The notes beneath the pieces are model-generated. The model saw nothing but the letters and a program-made list of their open reading frames with translations, searched no databases and had not been told where the DNA came from. A stretch of DNA of 64,000 nt from positions 98,597 through 162,596 of the forward strand of contig JAEYOJ010000076.1 of assembly GCA_023411815.1 (NCBI GenBank), given 5' to 3'. Both the position numbers and the translations under genes were made by a program. Below are positions 53,468 through 61,939 of this stretch, piece after piece; the first letter of the stretch is position 1, and each line of letters begins with the position of its first letter. Source of the DNA: Pseudomonadota bacterium. Its GTDB lineage: Bacteria > Desulfobacterota > Desulfovibrionia > Desulfovibrionales > Desulfovibrionaceae.

Positions 53468-53512
53468 CGGGGGGTCCGGGGGAATGATTCCCCCCGGCCG
53501 CCGGAGGCATTC
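53468..53512 (+). repeat. Type C hairpin repeat before the last block
   Basis: GGGGGGTCCGGGGGAA, a 4-base loop, TTCCCCCCGG, then CCGCCGGAGGCATT, followed by CTTTATTTT. It is almost the same as 49914-49956. It lies 16 bases after the small gene and 26 bases before the next ATG. Confidence 0.75.
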
Positions 53513-53537
53513 TTTATTTTCAGCTCAAGGAGGCTTC

Positions 53538-54005
53538 ATGAACGACGCCGAACGCAGCCAAGCCGCGCAGCATGCCGGCCGCGTGCTGGAGTTCCTGGGC
53601 GGCGACGTGGAGGCGGCCCGTTTCGTGGACGGGCTGTTCTTCATCTCGCAGGTCTGGGACGATCTGGTGGACCGCGATCGCGAGGTTGATCCAGAGGACG
53701 TGAGCCGCGCCTTCTGGCTGGCCCTGGCCGAACTTCCCGGCAACGGCTTCTATGCCCGCCACCGACAGGAACTGCTGCCGCTGGTGCGCATGGCCATGGC
53801 CGACTGGCTGGACGCCACGGCCCTGGAGCGCGGCACGGCCCACGAACGCACCGTTGCCTTCACGCTACGCGACAATCTGGCCGCCGTGGTCACGGCCTGC
53901 GCATACATCAAGGGCGGATACACCTGGATGCGCAAGGTCTCGCCCGAGATTCGGCGCATGATCCACGACGAAACCCTCGGCAGCTACCTCAAGGGGCTCA
54001 AATGA
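53538..54005 (+). CDS. Phage-module hypothetical protein, 155 residues
   Basis: It starts MNDAERSQAAQHAGRVLEFL with AAGGAGGCTTC upstream. Helical and acidic (ARFVDGLFFISQVWDDLVDR, DREVDPEDVSRAFWLALAEL), with an aromatic-rich C-terminus. No membrane segment or known motif. It overlaps the last gene by 4 bases (ATGA). Position after the lysis genes and before the ejection-like protein suggests a virion or assembly protein. Confidence 0.6.
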   Translation: MNDAERSQAAQHAGRVLEFLGGDVEAARFVDGLFFISQVWDDLVDRDREVDPEDVSRAFWLALAELPGNGFYARHRQELLPLVRMAMADWLDATALERGTAHERTVAFTLRDNLAAVVTACAYIKGGYTWMRKVSPEIRRMIHDETLGSYLKGLK

Positions 54006-54892
54006 GCGGAACCGGAGGCCTCATTTCCAATATCGGCACGGGACTGAGCACTGGACTCCACTATCAGCTCGCCAGGCAGCAGGCCCGGGAGGCAAGCCGC
54101 CTGTCCGGCCTGCAGGCCGATCTGTCCAGGGCAGGGGCCGAGGCGGCGCAAAGCCAGGTCGATCTGGCCTGGGACCAGTGGAACACGTACAAGCAGACCC
54201 TGGGTCCGCTGGAAGCGGCAGCGGCGCGGCAGGCCGTGAACGACATGGACCTGCTGGCTCCCTTGCGCGAGGCCCAGGTCTCGGAGGCCATGCGCGACAT
54301 CGAGCTGTACCGTCCGCTCAAGGAGGCCACGGTCGGCGCGGCGGTGCGCTCGACGCAACGTTACGAACCCCTGGAGGAGCAGGCCGTGCGCGACGCCCTG
54401 TCCGGCGTGCGGGCCGATCCCGAGCGTGCGGCGGGACGCGCGGCCGTGGACGTGCGCGCTTCCTTCGCCAAGGCCCGCGAGGGCGAGGAGCGCAAGCTGT
54501 CCTCCATGGGCCTGGATCCGGCGCGCATGGCCTGGATGGGCCACTCCTCGTCCATGCAGGAGGCCGCGGCCGAGGCTGCCGCGCGCACCCGCGCCGCAGA
54601 GACCGAGATTCAGCGAGCCGAAACGGCCACGCGTCAGGGCCGTCTGGACATCCTGGGTTTGCGCAAGCAGGCGGCCATGCCCGGCCAGAGCAGCTTGAAC
54701 GCCGCGCCGGCAAGCACTTTCGGGGACCCGGCCGGCCAAGCGGCAAATCTCATGCGCGCCGGTCAGGCCGGGCTGACCGGATTGGCGGGCGACAGCATGG
54801 CCATGTCCCAGAACGCCCAGAAGCTGTACGGGCAATATTCCCAGCAATTCTTGCAAGACTTCGGCCTGTTGCTGGCGAAGCTCAACCAATAG
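54002..54892 (+). CDS. Helical virion- or ejection-like protein, last gene of the module
   Basis: 296 residues, MSGTGGLISNIGTGLSTGLH. It is almost entirely helical and alanine-rich (QLARQQAREASRLSGLQADL, ASFAKAREGEERKLSSMGLD, SMQEAAAEAAARTRAAETEI). This glycine-rich head followed by long helices resembles internal virion or DNA-ejection proteins of podoviruses and mu-type pore proteins. No enzymatic motif. It is followed by a strong terminator. Confidence 0.6.
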   Translation: MSGTGGLISNIGTGLSTGLHYQLARQQAREASRLSGLQADLSRAGAEAAQSQVDLAWDQWNTYKQTLGPLEAAAARQAVNDMDLLAPLREAQVSEAMRDIELYRPLKEATVGAAVRSTQRYEPLEEQAVRDALSGVRADPERAAGRAAVDVRASFAKAREGEERKLSSMGLDPARMAWMGHSSSMQEAAAEAAARTRAAETEIQRAETATRQGRLDILGLRKQAAMPGQSSLNAAPASTFGDPAGQAANLMRAGQAGLTGLAGDSMAMSQNAQKLYGQYSQQFLQDFGLLLAKLNQ

Positions 54893-54932
54893 GCCGAGCT
54901 TTGGCGCACCGCCGCCGTGGGCTCCAAAACCA

Positions 54933-54966
54933 CCTGTCCCGGCGGTCTGGGGGCCGCCGGGACAGG
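54933..54966 (+). terminator. Strong hairpin closing the phage module
   Basis: Perfect 13-bp stem CCTGTCCCGGCGG/CCGCCGGGACAGG with an 8-base loop, extended by AAACCA/GGTTT on the flanks. It begins 41 bases after the last stop. It is the longest single-loop stem with an ordinary loop in the window. Confidence 0.8.
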
Positions 54967-55879
54967 TTTCGCGAGGAGAACGGATAGATGAGGTTAAGGC
55001 AAATCGCATGAGCCGCATTGCTGAGAATCGCACCACCACGGCTTCAGGATACACCTTTATTACAGCGCTGAACGAGCGGATATAGGAGACAGTCTGATTT
55101 TTTTGTCGGTCTGGGTCCTACATGGATGGGAAAACGATGGCGCGGGAACGTCGTGCAAGCCGATGTTCCCGCGCCTGAAGGCGCAAACGGAGCTCGAAGC
55201 GTAAGAGCGCTCGAATATCAACGTGAGCGTGAACGGAATTTCAATCGTATCAGGATCAGGTACAGAGGGACCGCAGATGGAGATGGAGAAAAGAGCTGAT
55301 CATGCGCACCGCCTTCCGTGCGTGGGGACTTCATATCATGATCAAGATCGGGGTCAAGGCCAAAAGCGCACCCCTGCGGAGGCGCTCCAGGACGGAGTCT
55401 TCCGCCGTGCCGAACATGCGTCGAGGGCGATTGGGTTATGATCGAGCGAGGGCGGTCCGGCTGCATTGGAGAACGTCATGGAGTCTCGTCTGACCGGGAG
55501 CAGCGGAAGGGAAGCCGAGAGGCGCCGGTAGGACCGGATCAGTGCGGAACCGGTGCCTTGCGCCAATCTCCTGGGCGTCCGGCTCCGAGCGGCCCTTGGG
55601 AGAGGCTGGACCACCCAAACCTCCCCCAAGGCCGTGCGGGAGGATGATGGCCTGCCCGCAGGCACAACGCCCGGACAGGCCTGCCTACGCCACGCAGACT
55701 ATCTCCCTTGCCCGCCCGGAAACATCGGCCAGGAGAGCATTCTTGCGTCCGAGTTCTTCCTACCCTTGGTTCATGACGCCGGAATGCCCCTCCGACATGG
55801 GGCGTATGACTCAAGGCCTGCAATGGGCCTCGGGTTTAAACTTGTGGGAGAAATAGCGAAGCGGCGCGCGGCCTTGGCG
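54967..55879. other. Spacer of about 900 bases, no gene I can support
   Basis: Frames of 60-100 codons occur on both strands but none has a ribosome site plus protein-like composition. It contains an 11-bp inverted repeat GGCGCGGGAAC/GTTCCCGCGCC (55139-55149/55165-55175, 15-base loop), a run of seven T at 55098-55104, and a CTTGGG-type stem (55591-55634) that could end the minus-strand kinase transcript. It could hold a small RNA or the eroded edge of the phage module; I cannot tell which. Confidence 0.4.
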
Positions 55880-57748
55880 TTATTCCCGGGAAGTGTCGTC
55901 ACCGTGCGCATCCCTGGTCAGGGCTGTCGCGTCAGGACGGCCAAGGGGCAGCGTGAGCACGAAGGTGCTGCCTTGGCCAGGGGTGCTCGAGGCTTGAATG
56001 TCGCCGCCGTGGTCCTCCATGATGCGGAAGGAGACGACCAGGCCGAGGCCCGTGCCCTTGGACTTGGTGGTGAAGAAGGGGCTGAACAGGCGTTCCAGGA
56101 CTTCCGGCGGCATGCCGGAGCCGGTGTCCTGCACGGAGATCTTGACCGCATCGCCCTGGCGCCAGGAGCGGAAAAAGAGCGTGCCGCCCGAGGGCATGGC
56201 CTCGCCGGCGTTTTTGGCCAGGTTGAGCAGCACCTGCCGGATCTGGTTCTTGTCGTACGGGACCGGCGGCAGGCCCTGGCCAAGTTCCAGGACGCATTCT
56301 ATGCCGCGCTCGGTGAAATCGGTCTCCACCAGTCGCACGGTATCCAGCACGGCCTGGTTGATGTCCTGGGCCACGAGTTCCGGCTTGCAGGGCTTGGTGA
56401 AACCAGAGACCTCGCGCAGCAGGGTTTCCAGCCGCAGGGCCTCGTCCTCGATGATTTGCAGCTTGCCGCGCTGCTTTTCGGCCTGGGGGACCTCAGCGGT
56501 GAGCGCCTTGCGCACCTGGGCCGCGAAGCCGCCCATGAGCAGCAGCGGGTTCTTGATCTCGTGGGCCAGGTGGGATGCGGCCTCGCCCACGGCGGCGAAG
56601 CGTTCGGAACGCACCAGGCGTTCCTGGGCCTCGATGAGCTTGGCCATGCTTTCCCGGACCTTGTCCCGCTCCACGCGCAGGTCGGCGGTCTTCTGGTCCA
56701 CCTCGCGGTGCAGCAGCTCGGCCCAGCGCAGGGACAGGTAGATGACGGCCGCCAGAACCGCCAGGGCCAGCAGCACCGATACGCCCATGACGAGCCACTG
56801 CTGCGACAGGAACGGGCGCAGGATGCCGTAGACCTCGGATGTGGGCGCGGCAAGCCCCACGGACCACAGCCGTTCGGGGTGATTTCGGCCGGCGTACAGG
56901 GCCGGGGAATAGGCCAGCAGCTTCTTCATCTCCCCGATGGCCCCCCGGTGCCAGCCCGAGACGTACCAGTCCATGCCCTCCTGGCCCTTGAGCAGCTTCT
57001 CGGCCATGAGCTCGTTGATACGGCTGTAGGAGATGCGGGGGTTGCGCTCCCCGCGCGCGCTGAAGGCGCTCTGGCCCAGGAAGCTGTCCTCGTAGTGGCT
57101 CAGGAAGACGCCCTCGCCGTCGATGACCCAGGCGTAGCCGGTCTCGCCCGAGCGCACGTCGCGCGCATAGCGCTGGGCCACGGCCATGGCGTCGATCACC
57201 AGGAAGTCGAGTCCCGCGCCGGGCGCATCCGGATTCCCGGCCGTGCGGGCGGCCATGACCACGACGTGCAGCCCGGCGAAGGGGCCTTCCCGCGGAACGA
57301 TGTCGGAGCCGATAAAGACCGGGTCGGGGCCGCTTTGCGATCTGGCCCAGGCCAGGCTGTCGGCGAGCATGCCGACGAGTTCCGGACCGTGCGCGACACC
57401 GTCGGCCGTGACGGCCAGGGCTCCCGATCCGTCCAGGGGCGCATGGCCCAGGGCCTTGACGTTCCAGCCCGCCAGGAGCCGGAAAATGCGGCTCAGGTCC
57501 CCCACTCCGGCCAGCCCGGTCACGCCGGAGGGTCTGAGCGCATCCAGGCTCAGCAGGCTGGTCTCCAGGAAGCTGAAGTGGTTGCGGATATCATGGGAGA
57601 TCTGGCGGGCGAGGATGAGCTGCTGCCGATTGAACAGCCCCGTGACCGTGGATTCGAGCTCGCTGTTGGTCCGATAGCCGACCAGGCCGAGGATGATGGC
57701 CAGCAGGAGCAATCCCAGGGCGAAGGCGGTGACGAACTTCCTGATCAC
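55880..57748 (-). CDS. Membrane sensor histidine kinase with large periplasmic Cache domain
   Basis: 622 residues from GTG 57748, preceded by AAGGATCGCC; the longer frame would need a TTG. Helix about 5-25 (FVTAFALGLLLLAIILGLVG), periplasmic dCache-like domain about 26-300 (GETGYAWVIDGEGVFLSHYE is Cache-like), helix about 315-338 (VMGVSVLLALAVLAAVIYLS), coiled-coil linker, HisKA with the His in ASHLAHEIKNPLLLMGGFAA, HATPase with NLAKNAGEAM and GTGLGLVVSFRIM. It stands alone, so its regulator must be elsewhere. Similar in plan to the kinase at 26564. Confidence 0.93.
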   Translation of the reverse strand: MIRKFVTAFALGLLLLAIILGLVGYRTNSELESTVTGLFNRQQLILARQISHDIRNHFSFLETSLLSLDALRPSGVTGLAGVGDLSRIFRLLAGWNVKALGHAPLDGSGALAVTADGVAHGPELVGMLADSLAWARSQSGPDPVFIGSDIVPREGPFAGLHVVVMAARTAGNPDAPGAGLDFLVIDAMAVAQRYARDVRSGETGYAWVIDGEGVFLSHYEDSFLGQSAFSARGERNPRISYSRINELMAEKLLKGQEGMDWYVSGWHRGAIGEMKKLLAYSPALYAGRNHPERLWSVGLAAPTSEVYGILRPFLSQQWLVMGVSVLLALAVLAAVIYLSLRWAELLHREVDQKTADLRVERDKVRESMAKLIEAQERLVRSERFAAVGEAASHLAHEIKNPLLLMGGFAAQVRKALTAEVPQAEKQRGKLQIIEDEALRLETLLREVSGFTKPCKPELVAQDINQAVLDTVRLVETDFTERGIECVLELGQGLPPVPYDKNQIRQVLLNLAKNAGEAMPSGGTLFFRSWRQGDAVKISVQDTGSGMPPEVLERLFSPFFTTKSKGTGLGLVVSFRIMEDHGGDIQASSTPGQGSTFVLTLPLGRPDATALTRDAHGDDTSRE

Positions 57749-57862
57749 GCGGGGCGATCCTTGCTTAAGACCGGCGTTCGGGAAAGCGCCGGGGCGTTTC
57801 AAGGCCCCAGGATACAGCTTCTTTCCTTCCCGGACAAGGCGGGATGCCGGGCGCGAACCTTC

Positions 57863-59251
57863 TCAGACGCAGTGCGGAAAGCGCAGGTCCACGCGCAGGC
57901 CTGGGGCCGGCTCGCCCGGACGGAAGTCGGCCAGCGACAGCGTCGCCTTGTGCAGACCCGCCACGGCCGCCACCAGGCTCAGGCCCAGGCCGCTGCCGGG
58001 GGTGCTGCGGCTGCGCTCCAGGCGATAGAAGCGCCTGAGCACCTTGTCCCGCTCGGCTTCGGGCACGCCCGGGCCCGTGTCGGCCACGCTCAGGAGGCAG
58101 CCGTTGCCGTCCCTGACCAGGGACACGAGCACCTCGCCGCCCGCCGGAGTGTACTTGATGGCGTTGTCCAGCAGATTGGCCACGGTCTGGGACAGGAGGT
58201 GGCGGTTGCCGCGCACGGTAAGGCCCGAAGCCAGCTCAGTGTGCAGGGCCAGGCCTTTTTCCTCGGCCAGCGGCGCGTACAGTTCCGCCGCGTCGCCGGC
58301 TATGCGCGCCATGTCCAGGGGCTGGGAATCCTCGCGGCTCGTGCCGGCCTCGGCCTGGGCAATGCGCAGAAGCGCGTTGAACGTGCCCAGGATGTCTTCG
58401 GTCTCGGCGATGGTATGCTCCAGGGCCTCGCGGTAGGTCTCCTGGTCGCGCTCCTCCAGCAGCACGACCTCCAGGCGGCTGCGCAGGCGGTTGAGCGGCG
58501 TGCGCAGATCGTGGGCGATGTTGTCGCTGACCTGGCGGATGGACTCCAGCAGGATTTCTATCTGGTCGAGCATGCGGTTCAGGTTCAGGGCCAGCTGGTC
58601 GAACTCGTCGCCCGATCCGTCCGTGGGCACGCGGCGGGACAGCTCGCCCTCCATGATCCCGCGGCTGGTGCGGTTGATGGTCTCCAGGCGGCTCAGCAGG
58701 CCCCGGCTCATGACCAGACCGCCGATCAGGCCCAGGATCATGGTCATGGCCAGCCCCCAGACCAGGGAGTCGATGATGAGGGTCTGGACCAGGCGCAGGT
58801 CCGAGATGTCGCGGCCGACCATGAGCACGAAGCCGCCGGGCAGCATGACAAGGTGGAAGCGGATGGGAACATGCTTGCCGCCGATCCTGAACGAGGCCGT
58901 GAGCCAGTTGCGCTGGTTGATCATGGGCACGATCTCGCGCAGCGAGTCGCCGGGAAGGTTCCCGGCCAGGATGTGCATGGTGTTGTCCGCCAGCAGATAA
59001 TAGCTGTCGTGGCCGGTCTCGGAGGACAGTCGCTTGGCGATGCCGCGCTGAATGCCGCCCAGGCCCAGCAGCCGGTACTGCTCGGACAGGGAGAGCATCT
59101 CGGCCGCGATGGTCTCGTCGGTCTGGCGCTCCATGAACCCGGCCGTGGTCCAGTAGATGTAGCCGAGCAGCATGAGCACCGAGGCCCCGAACAGGAACAT
59201 GTACAGGAGCGAGAAGCGGAAGGTCGTGGAGTGCAGGAGCCTAACGGGCAT
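57863..59251 (-). CDS. OmpR-type system sensor histidine kinase
   Basis: 462 residues. Two helices (about 13-35, LLYMFLFGASVLMLLGYIYW; about 168-190, LVWGLAMTMILGLIGGLVMS) flank a periplasmic loop of about 130 residues. HAMP about 190-240, HisKA with the His in SDNIAHDLRTPLNRLRSRLE, HATPase with TVANLLDNAIKYTP and TPGSGLGLSLVAAV. Its start overlaps the response-regulator stop by 11 bases. It resembles heavy-metal or antimicrobial sensors of the CusS/QseC type, but the signal is not readable from sequence. Confidence 0.94.
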   Translation of the reverse strand: MPVRLLHSTTFRFSLLYMFLFGASVLMLLGYIYWTTAGFMERQTDETIAAEMLSLSEQYRLLGLGGIQRGIAKRLSSETGHDSYYLLADNTMHILAGNLPGDSLREIVPMINQRNWLTASFRIGGKHVPIRFHLVMLPGGFVLMVGRDISDLRLVQTLIIDSLVWGLAMTMILGLIGGLVMSRGLLSRLETINRTSRGIMEGELSRRVPTDGSGDEFDQLALNLNRMLDQIEILLESIRQVSDNIAHDLRTPLNRLRSRLEVVLLEERDQETYREALEHTIAETEDILGTFNALLRIAQAEAGTSREDSQPLDMARIAGDAAELYAPLAEEKGLALHTELASGLTVRGNRHLLSQTVANLLDNAIKYTPAGGEVLVSLVRDGNGCLLSVADTGPGVPEAERDKVLRRFYRLERSRSTPGSGLGLSLVAAVAGLHKATLSLADFRPGEPAPGLRVDLRFPHCV

Positions 59252-59918
59252 CGCGCAGGGAATAGCCCGAGCCGCGCACGGTGTGCAGGAGCTGGCGGTC
59301 GAAATCCTTGTCGATCTTCTGGCGCAGGCGGCTGATGTGCACGTCGATGACGTTGGTCTGCGGGTCGAAGCTGTAATCCCAGACGTTTTCCAGGAGCATG
59401 GTGCGCGTGACCACCTGACCGGCGTGGCGCATGAGGTATTCCAGCAGGGCGAATTCCTTGGGCTGCAGGTCGATGTTCCGGCCCGCTCGGCGGACGCTGC
59501 GCGCCACCAGATCCATCTCCAGGTCCGCGAGCTTGAGCACGGTCCCGCCGGTCACCGCTGCGGCGCGGCGGTCCAGGGCCTCCAGGCGGGCCAGCAGTTC
59601 GGCGAAGGCGTAAGGCTTGGTCAGGTAGTCGTCGCCGCCGGCCTTGAGGCCGCGCACGCGGTCGTCCACCTCGCCCATGGCCGAAAGGAACAGCACGGGT
59701 GTGGCGTTGCCGGCCGAACGCAGCGTCTTCACGATGGTCAGTCCGTCCACGCCAGGCAGCATGCGGTCCACGATCATGGCGTCGTAGCTTCCGGCCGCGG
59801 CCATGTACAGCCCTTCCTTGCCGTCGGCCGCGTGCTCCACCACATGCCCGCTCTCCCGCAGGCCCTTGAGCATATAGGAGGCGGCCTCCATGTCGTCCTC
59901 GATCACCAGAATGCGCAT
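59241..59918 (-). CDS. OmpR-family response regulator
   Basis: 225 residues. The receiver has acidic pair E7/D8/D9, phosphoacceptor Asp51 (AMIVDRMLPG), and the conserved Lys in DYLTKPYAFAE. The winged-helix DNA-binding domain spans about 125-223 (LQPKEFALLEYLMRHAGQVV, NVIDVHISRLRQKI, VRGSGYSL). It is paired with the kinase gene that follows it, 11 bases of overlap. It probably controls its own operon and unknown targets. The ATG at 59918 lacks a clear strong ribosome site. Confidence 0.95.
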   Translation of the reverse strand: MRILVIEDDMEAASYMLKGLRESGHVVEHAADGKEGLYMAAAGSYDAMIVDRMLPGVDGLTIVKTLRSAGNATPVLFLSAMGEVDDRVRGLKAGGDDYLTKPYAFAELLARLEALDRRAAAVTGGTVLKLADLEMDLVARSVRRAGRNIDLQPKEFALLEYLMRHAGQVVTRTMLLENVWDYSFDPQTNVIDVHISRLRQKIDKDFDRQLLHTVRGSGYSLRDAR

Positions 59919-60007
59919 AGAAGATCCCGAATTTAGGTTCCCGGCAAGCCCTTATGCCTGCCGCCGGGGCAAAGCGCAAGGGACCAGGACCGCGAGACGG
60001 CTCCGGT

Positions 60008-60262
60008 TCAGGGCTGTCCGGCGTGCTTGTACATGTGCAGCTCCCAGAGGTCGGCCTCGTCGTCGCGTCGCAGGATCCAGACGTGGCCGTGAGGGTCGCG
60101 AACCTTGAAATAGCGGTGGTCCGGCGCGAGCCAGCGGTCGAGAACCTCTGCCACCTCGACGGCCTTGCCGCCCACGTGAAAGCGGCGCGGGACCTCTTCG
60201 CCCCTGTGGCCCGCGTAGCATTCGACCCTGATGGGAATGGTCAGGCCCTCATCCCGCGCCAT
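60008..60262 (-). CDS. Small cytoplasmic protein, 84 residues, unknown function
   Basis: It starts MARDEGLTIPIRVECYAGHR with GGGAGGATGCC upstream. Beta-strand-rich (RRFHVGGKAVEVAEVLDRWL, HRYFKVRDPHGHVWILRRDD), probably a single small barrel domain. It has no signal peptide or metal motif. Ends WELHMYKHAGQP. No neighbour suggests a role. Confidence 0.75.
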   Translation of the reverse strand: MARDEGLTIPIRVECYAGHRGEEVPRRFHVGGKAVEVAEVLDRWLAPDHRYFKVRDPHGHVWILRRDDEADLWELHMYKHAGQP

Positions 60263-60553
60263 GGCATCCTCCCGCGCTCCCGTCGTCCGTCCGAAAAAGC
60301 CTGCAACCATTCCCCTGATGTCATTATTATGGGCAGGCTTCAAGAGCGCCTCCAGGCCTGGGCGGTTCGCGGACGAAACGCACGTATCCTGGTGGGCTGG
60401 TTGTCGAGGAAGTCCGTGCTGGACTTTTCGACTCCGGGATGGTTGAGCAAGTCAAAGGACTTCGAATACCCCCCCCGCGGAGCGGGCCAGCCTGGATCGC
60501 GTGATATCCGGCGAACGGCTTTGAGCGGGGCAGGGGCAACAACGCGGAGGCTC

Positions 60554-61927
60554 ATGCGGACCATCGGCAAATACGAGATTCTGGGCCTGCTGGGTGCCGG
60601 CGGCATGGGCCGGGTGTACAAGGCGCGCCTGCCCGTGGCCGGCCGCGTCGTGGCCCTCAAGCTGTGCCGGCCGCGCGAGGAGCTGGAGTTCATCCTCGGC
60701 CCCGCGGAGATCGAGGAGCGCTTCCTGGCCGAGGTGCGCGTGCTCGGCTCCATCCGCGACGAGCATGTCGTGGGCGTGCTCGATTTCGACCGCGACCAGG
60801 CCGGCCGGCCCTTCTTCGTCATGGACTACCACTGCATGAACCTGGGCCTGCTGCTGGGCGAGCGCTACGAGTCCGGCCCGGCCCGGCGGCTGACCGTGGA
60901 CAGGGCCGCGCGCTACGGCCGCCAGGCCCTGCTGGGACTCGCGCGGCTGCACTGGCAGGGCGTGGTGCACCGGGACGTGAAGCCCTTCAACATCCTCGTC
61001 ACGTCCGAGGACACGGTGAAGCTCATCGACTTCGGCCTGTCGCGCGTGCGCGGCGAGAGCCGCGCGCAGCCGGGCGGACTCAAGATCGGCACGCCGTACT
61101 ACACGGCTCCCGAGCAGGAGGCCGCGCCCGAGAAGGCCGACGAGCGTTCGGACCTGTTCTCCATGGGCGTGGTCCTGTGGCGCATGCTTACGGGCGAGCT
61201 GCCCGACGACCCGTCGGGCCATGTCTCGGGGCCGGAAGGCAGGCGCAGGCGGCCGGGCGAGATCAATCCGCTATTGGGCAGGGAATGGGACGATTTCCTC
61301 CTGCGCGCCACACGCCCGGAGCGGACAGGACGTTTCGGAAGCGCCCAGGACATGTGCGCCGCCCTGGACGCGGCGCACGCGGCCTGGCGCGAACGGCTGT
61401 CCGAAGCCTGCCGCCTGGAGCAGCCCGAGGCCACGCCGCGCCTGGTCAAGGCCGGGCCGAGGTCCGCGCCGCGCAAGGTGCGCGTGGCCGAGGCAAGGGA
61501 TGTCTTCGGGCTGGACGGACTCTCCCGTCCCCGGGCCTACGTCTCCGGGGAGATGCGCGCCGGGCCGGACGGCCTGTGCGTGGAGCACCCGGCCACGGGT
61601 CTGGTCTGGGAACGGGCCGGTTCGCCATTCCCGCTGCAATGGGAAGACGCCCTGGAGTATGTCGAGGAGCTGAACGACGCGCGTTTCGCCGGCTTCGCCG
61701 ACTGGCGGCTGCCCACGGTGGACGAGCTGCTGACCATCCTGGCTCCGGCCGGCGAATGGGGCGACTACTGCGTGCAGCCGTTGTTCGACACGGCCCAGCG
61801 CAGGTTGTGGAGCGCGGACCGGGCCACCTTCGTCTCGGCATGGTGCGCCGACGTGGAACTGGGCTTTGTCGCGGCCCAGGATTTCACCTGCTTTTTCCAC
61901 GCGCGGGCCGTGCGCGGGGGGGCATAA
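60554..61927 (+). CDS. Serine/threonine protein kinase with C-terminal DUF1566-like domain
   Basis: 457 residues, GGAGGCTC before the ATG. Hanks-type kinase domain about 5-275: glycine loop LLGAGGMGRVYKA, Lys36, catalytic Asp141 (HRDVKPFN), DFG Asp159, and the activation segment GTPYYTAPEQE. Residues about 330-457 resemble the DUF1566/Lcl C-terminal fold (GLVWERAGSPFPLQWEDALE, GFADWRLPTVDELLTIL). DUF1566 domains are usually extracytoplasmic or adhesive; no membrane helix is present here, so the domain would sit in the cytoplasm. Eukaryotic-like kinases are common in complex desulfovibrios and myxobacteria. Confidence 0.9.
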   Translation: MRTIGKYEILGLLGAGGMGRVYKARLPVAGRVVALKLCRPREELEFILGPAEIEERFLAEVRVLGSIRDEHVVGVLDFDRDQAGRPFFVMDYHCMNLGLLLGERYESGPARRLTVDRAARYGRQALLGLARLHWQGVVHRDVKPFNILVTSEDTVKLIDFGLSRVRGESRAQPGGLKIGTPYYTAPEQEAAPEKADERSDLFSMGVVLWRMLTGELPDDPSGHVSGPEGRRRRPGEINPLLGREWDDFLLRATRPERTGRFGSAQDMCAALDAAHAAWRERLSEACRLEQPEATPRLVKAGPRSAPRKVRVAEARDVFGLDGLSRPRAYVSGEMRAGPDGLCVEHPATGLVWERAGSPFPLQWEDALEYVEELNDARFAGFADWRLPTVDELLTILAPAGEWGDYCVQPLFDTAQRRLWSADRATFVSAWCADVELGFVAAQDFTCFFHARAVRGGA

Positions 61928-61939
61928 AACGAATCGGGA

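Larger units (their letters stand above)
41160..54966 (+). mobile_element. Terminase-less N4-type capsid/tail gene module (domesticated prophage or GTA-like)
   Basis: About 13.8 kb of genes in one direction from one promoter to one strong terminator: portal, a 77-residue protein, scaffold-like protein, N4-gp56 major capsid, three head-tail joining proteins, beta-helix tail protein, large structural protein, coiled-coil membrane protein, GH108 endolysin, GTA-type 3TM holin, two small proteins and a helical virion-like protein. No terminase, integrase, excisionase, repressor, replication or packaging gene is present on either side; pabABC and a sensor kinase flank it directly. All frames are intact, composition matches the chromosome, and the spacers hold host-type repeats. 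No attachment site was found. Confidence 0.75.

Noticed and set aside
55539..55823. Possible 94-codon minus-strand gene in the spacer
   Set aside because: No ribosome site, arginine/glycine/proline-heavy composition, and no domain-like pattern.
40879..55879. Attachment-site direct repeats bounding the phage module
   Set aside because: No shared repeat of useful length was found by eye between the two flanks, no tRNA gene is adjacent, and no integrase is present.
55553..59335. A 1260-codon open frame on the plus strand
   Set aside because: It runs opposite to two sensor kinases and a response regulator whose catalytic motifs are clear on the minus strand. The protein is H/V/L/G/A-rich without domains, a typical shadow of GC-rich coding DNA.
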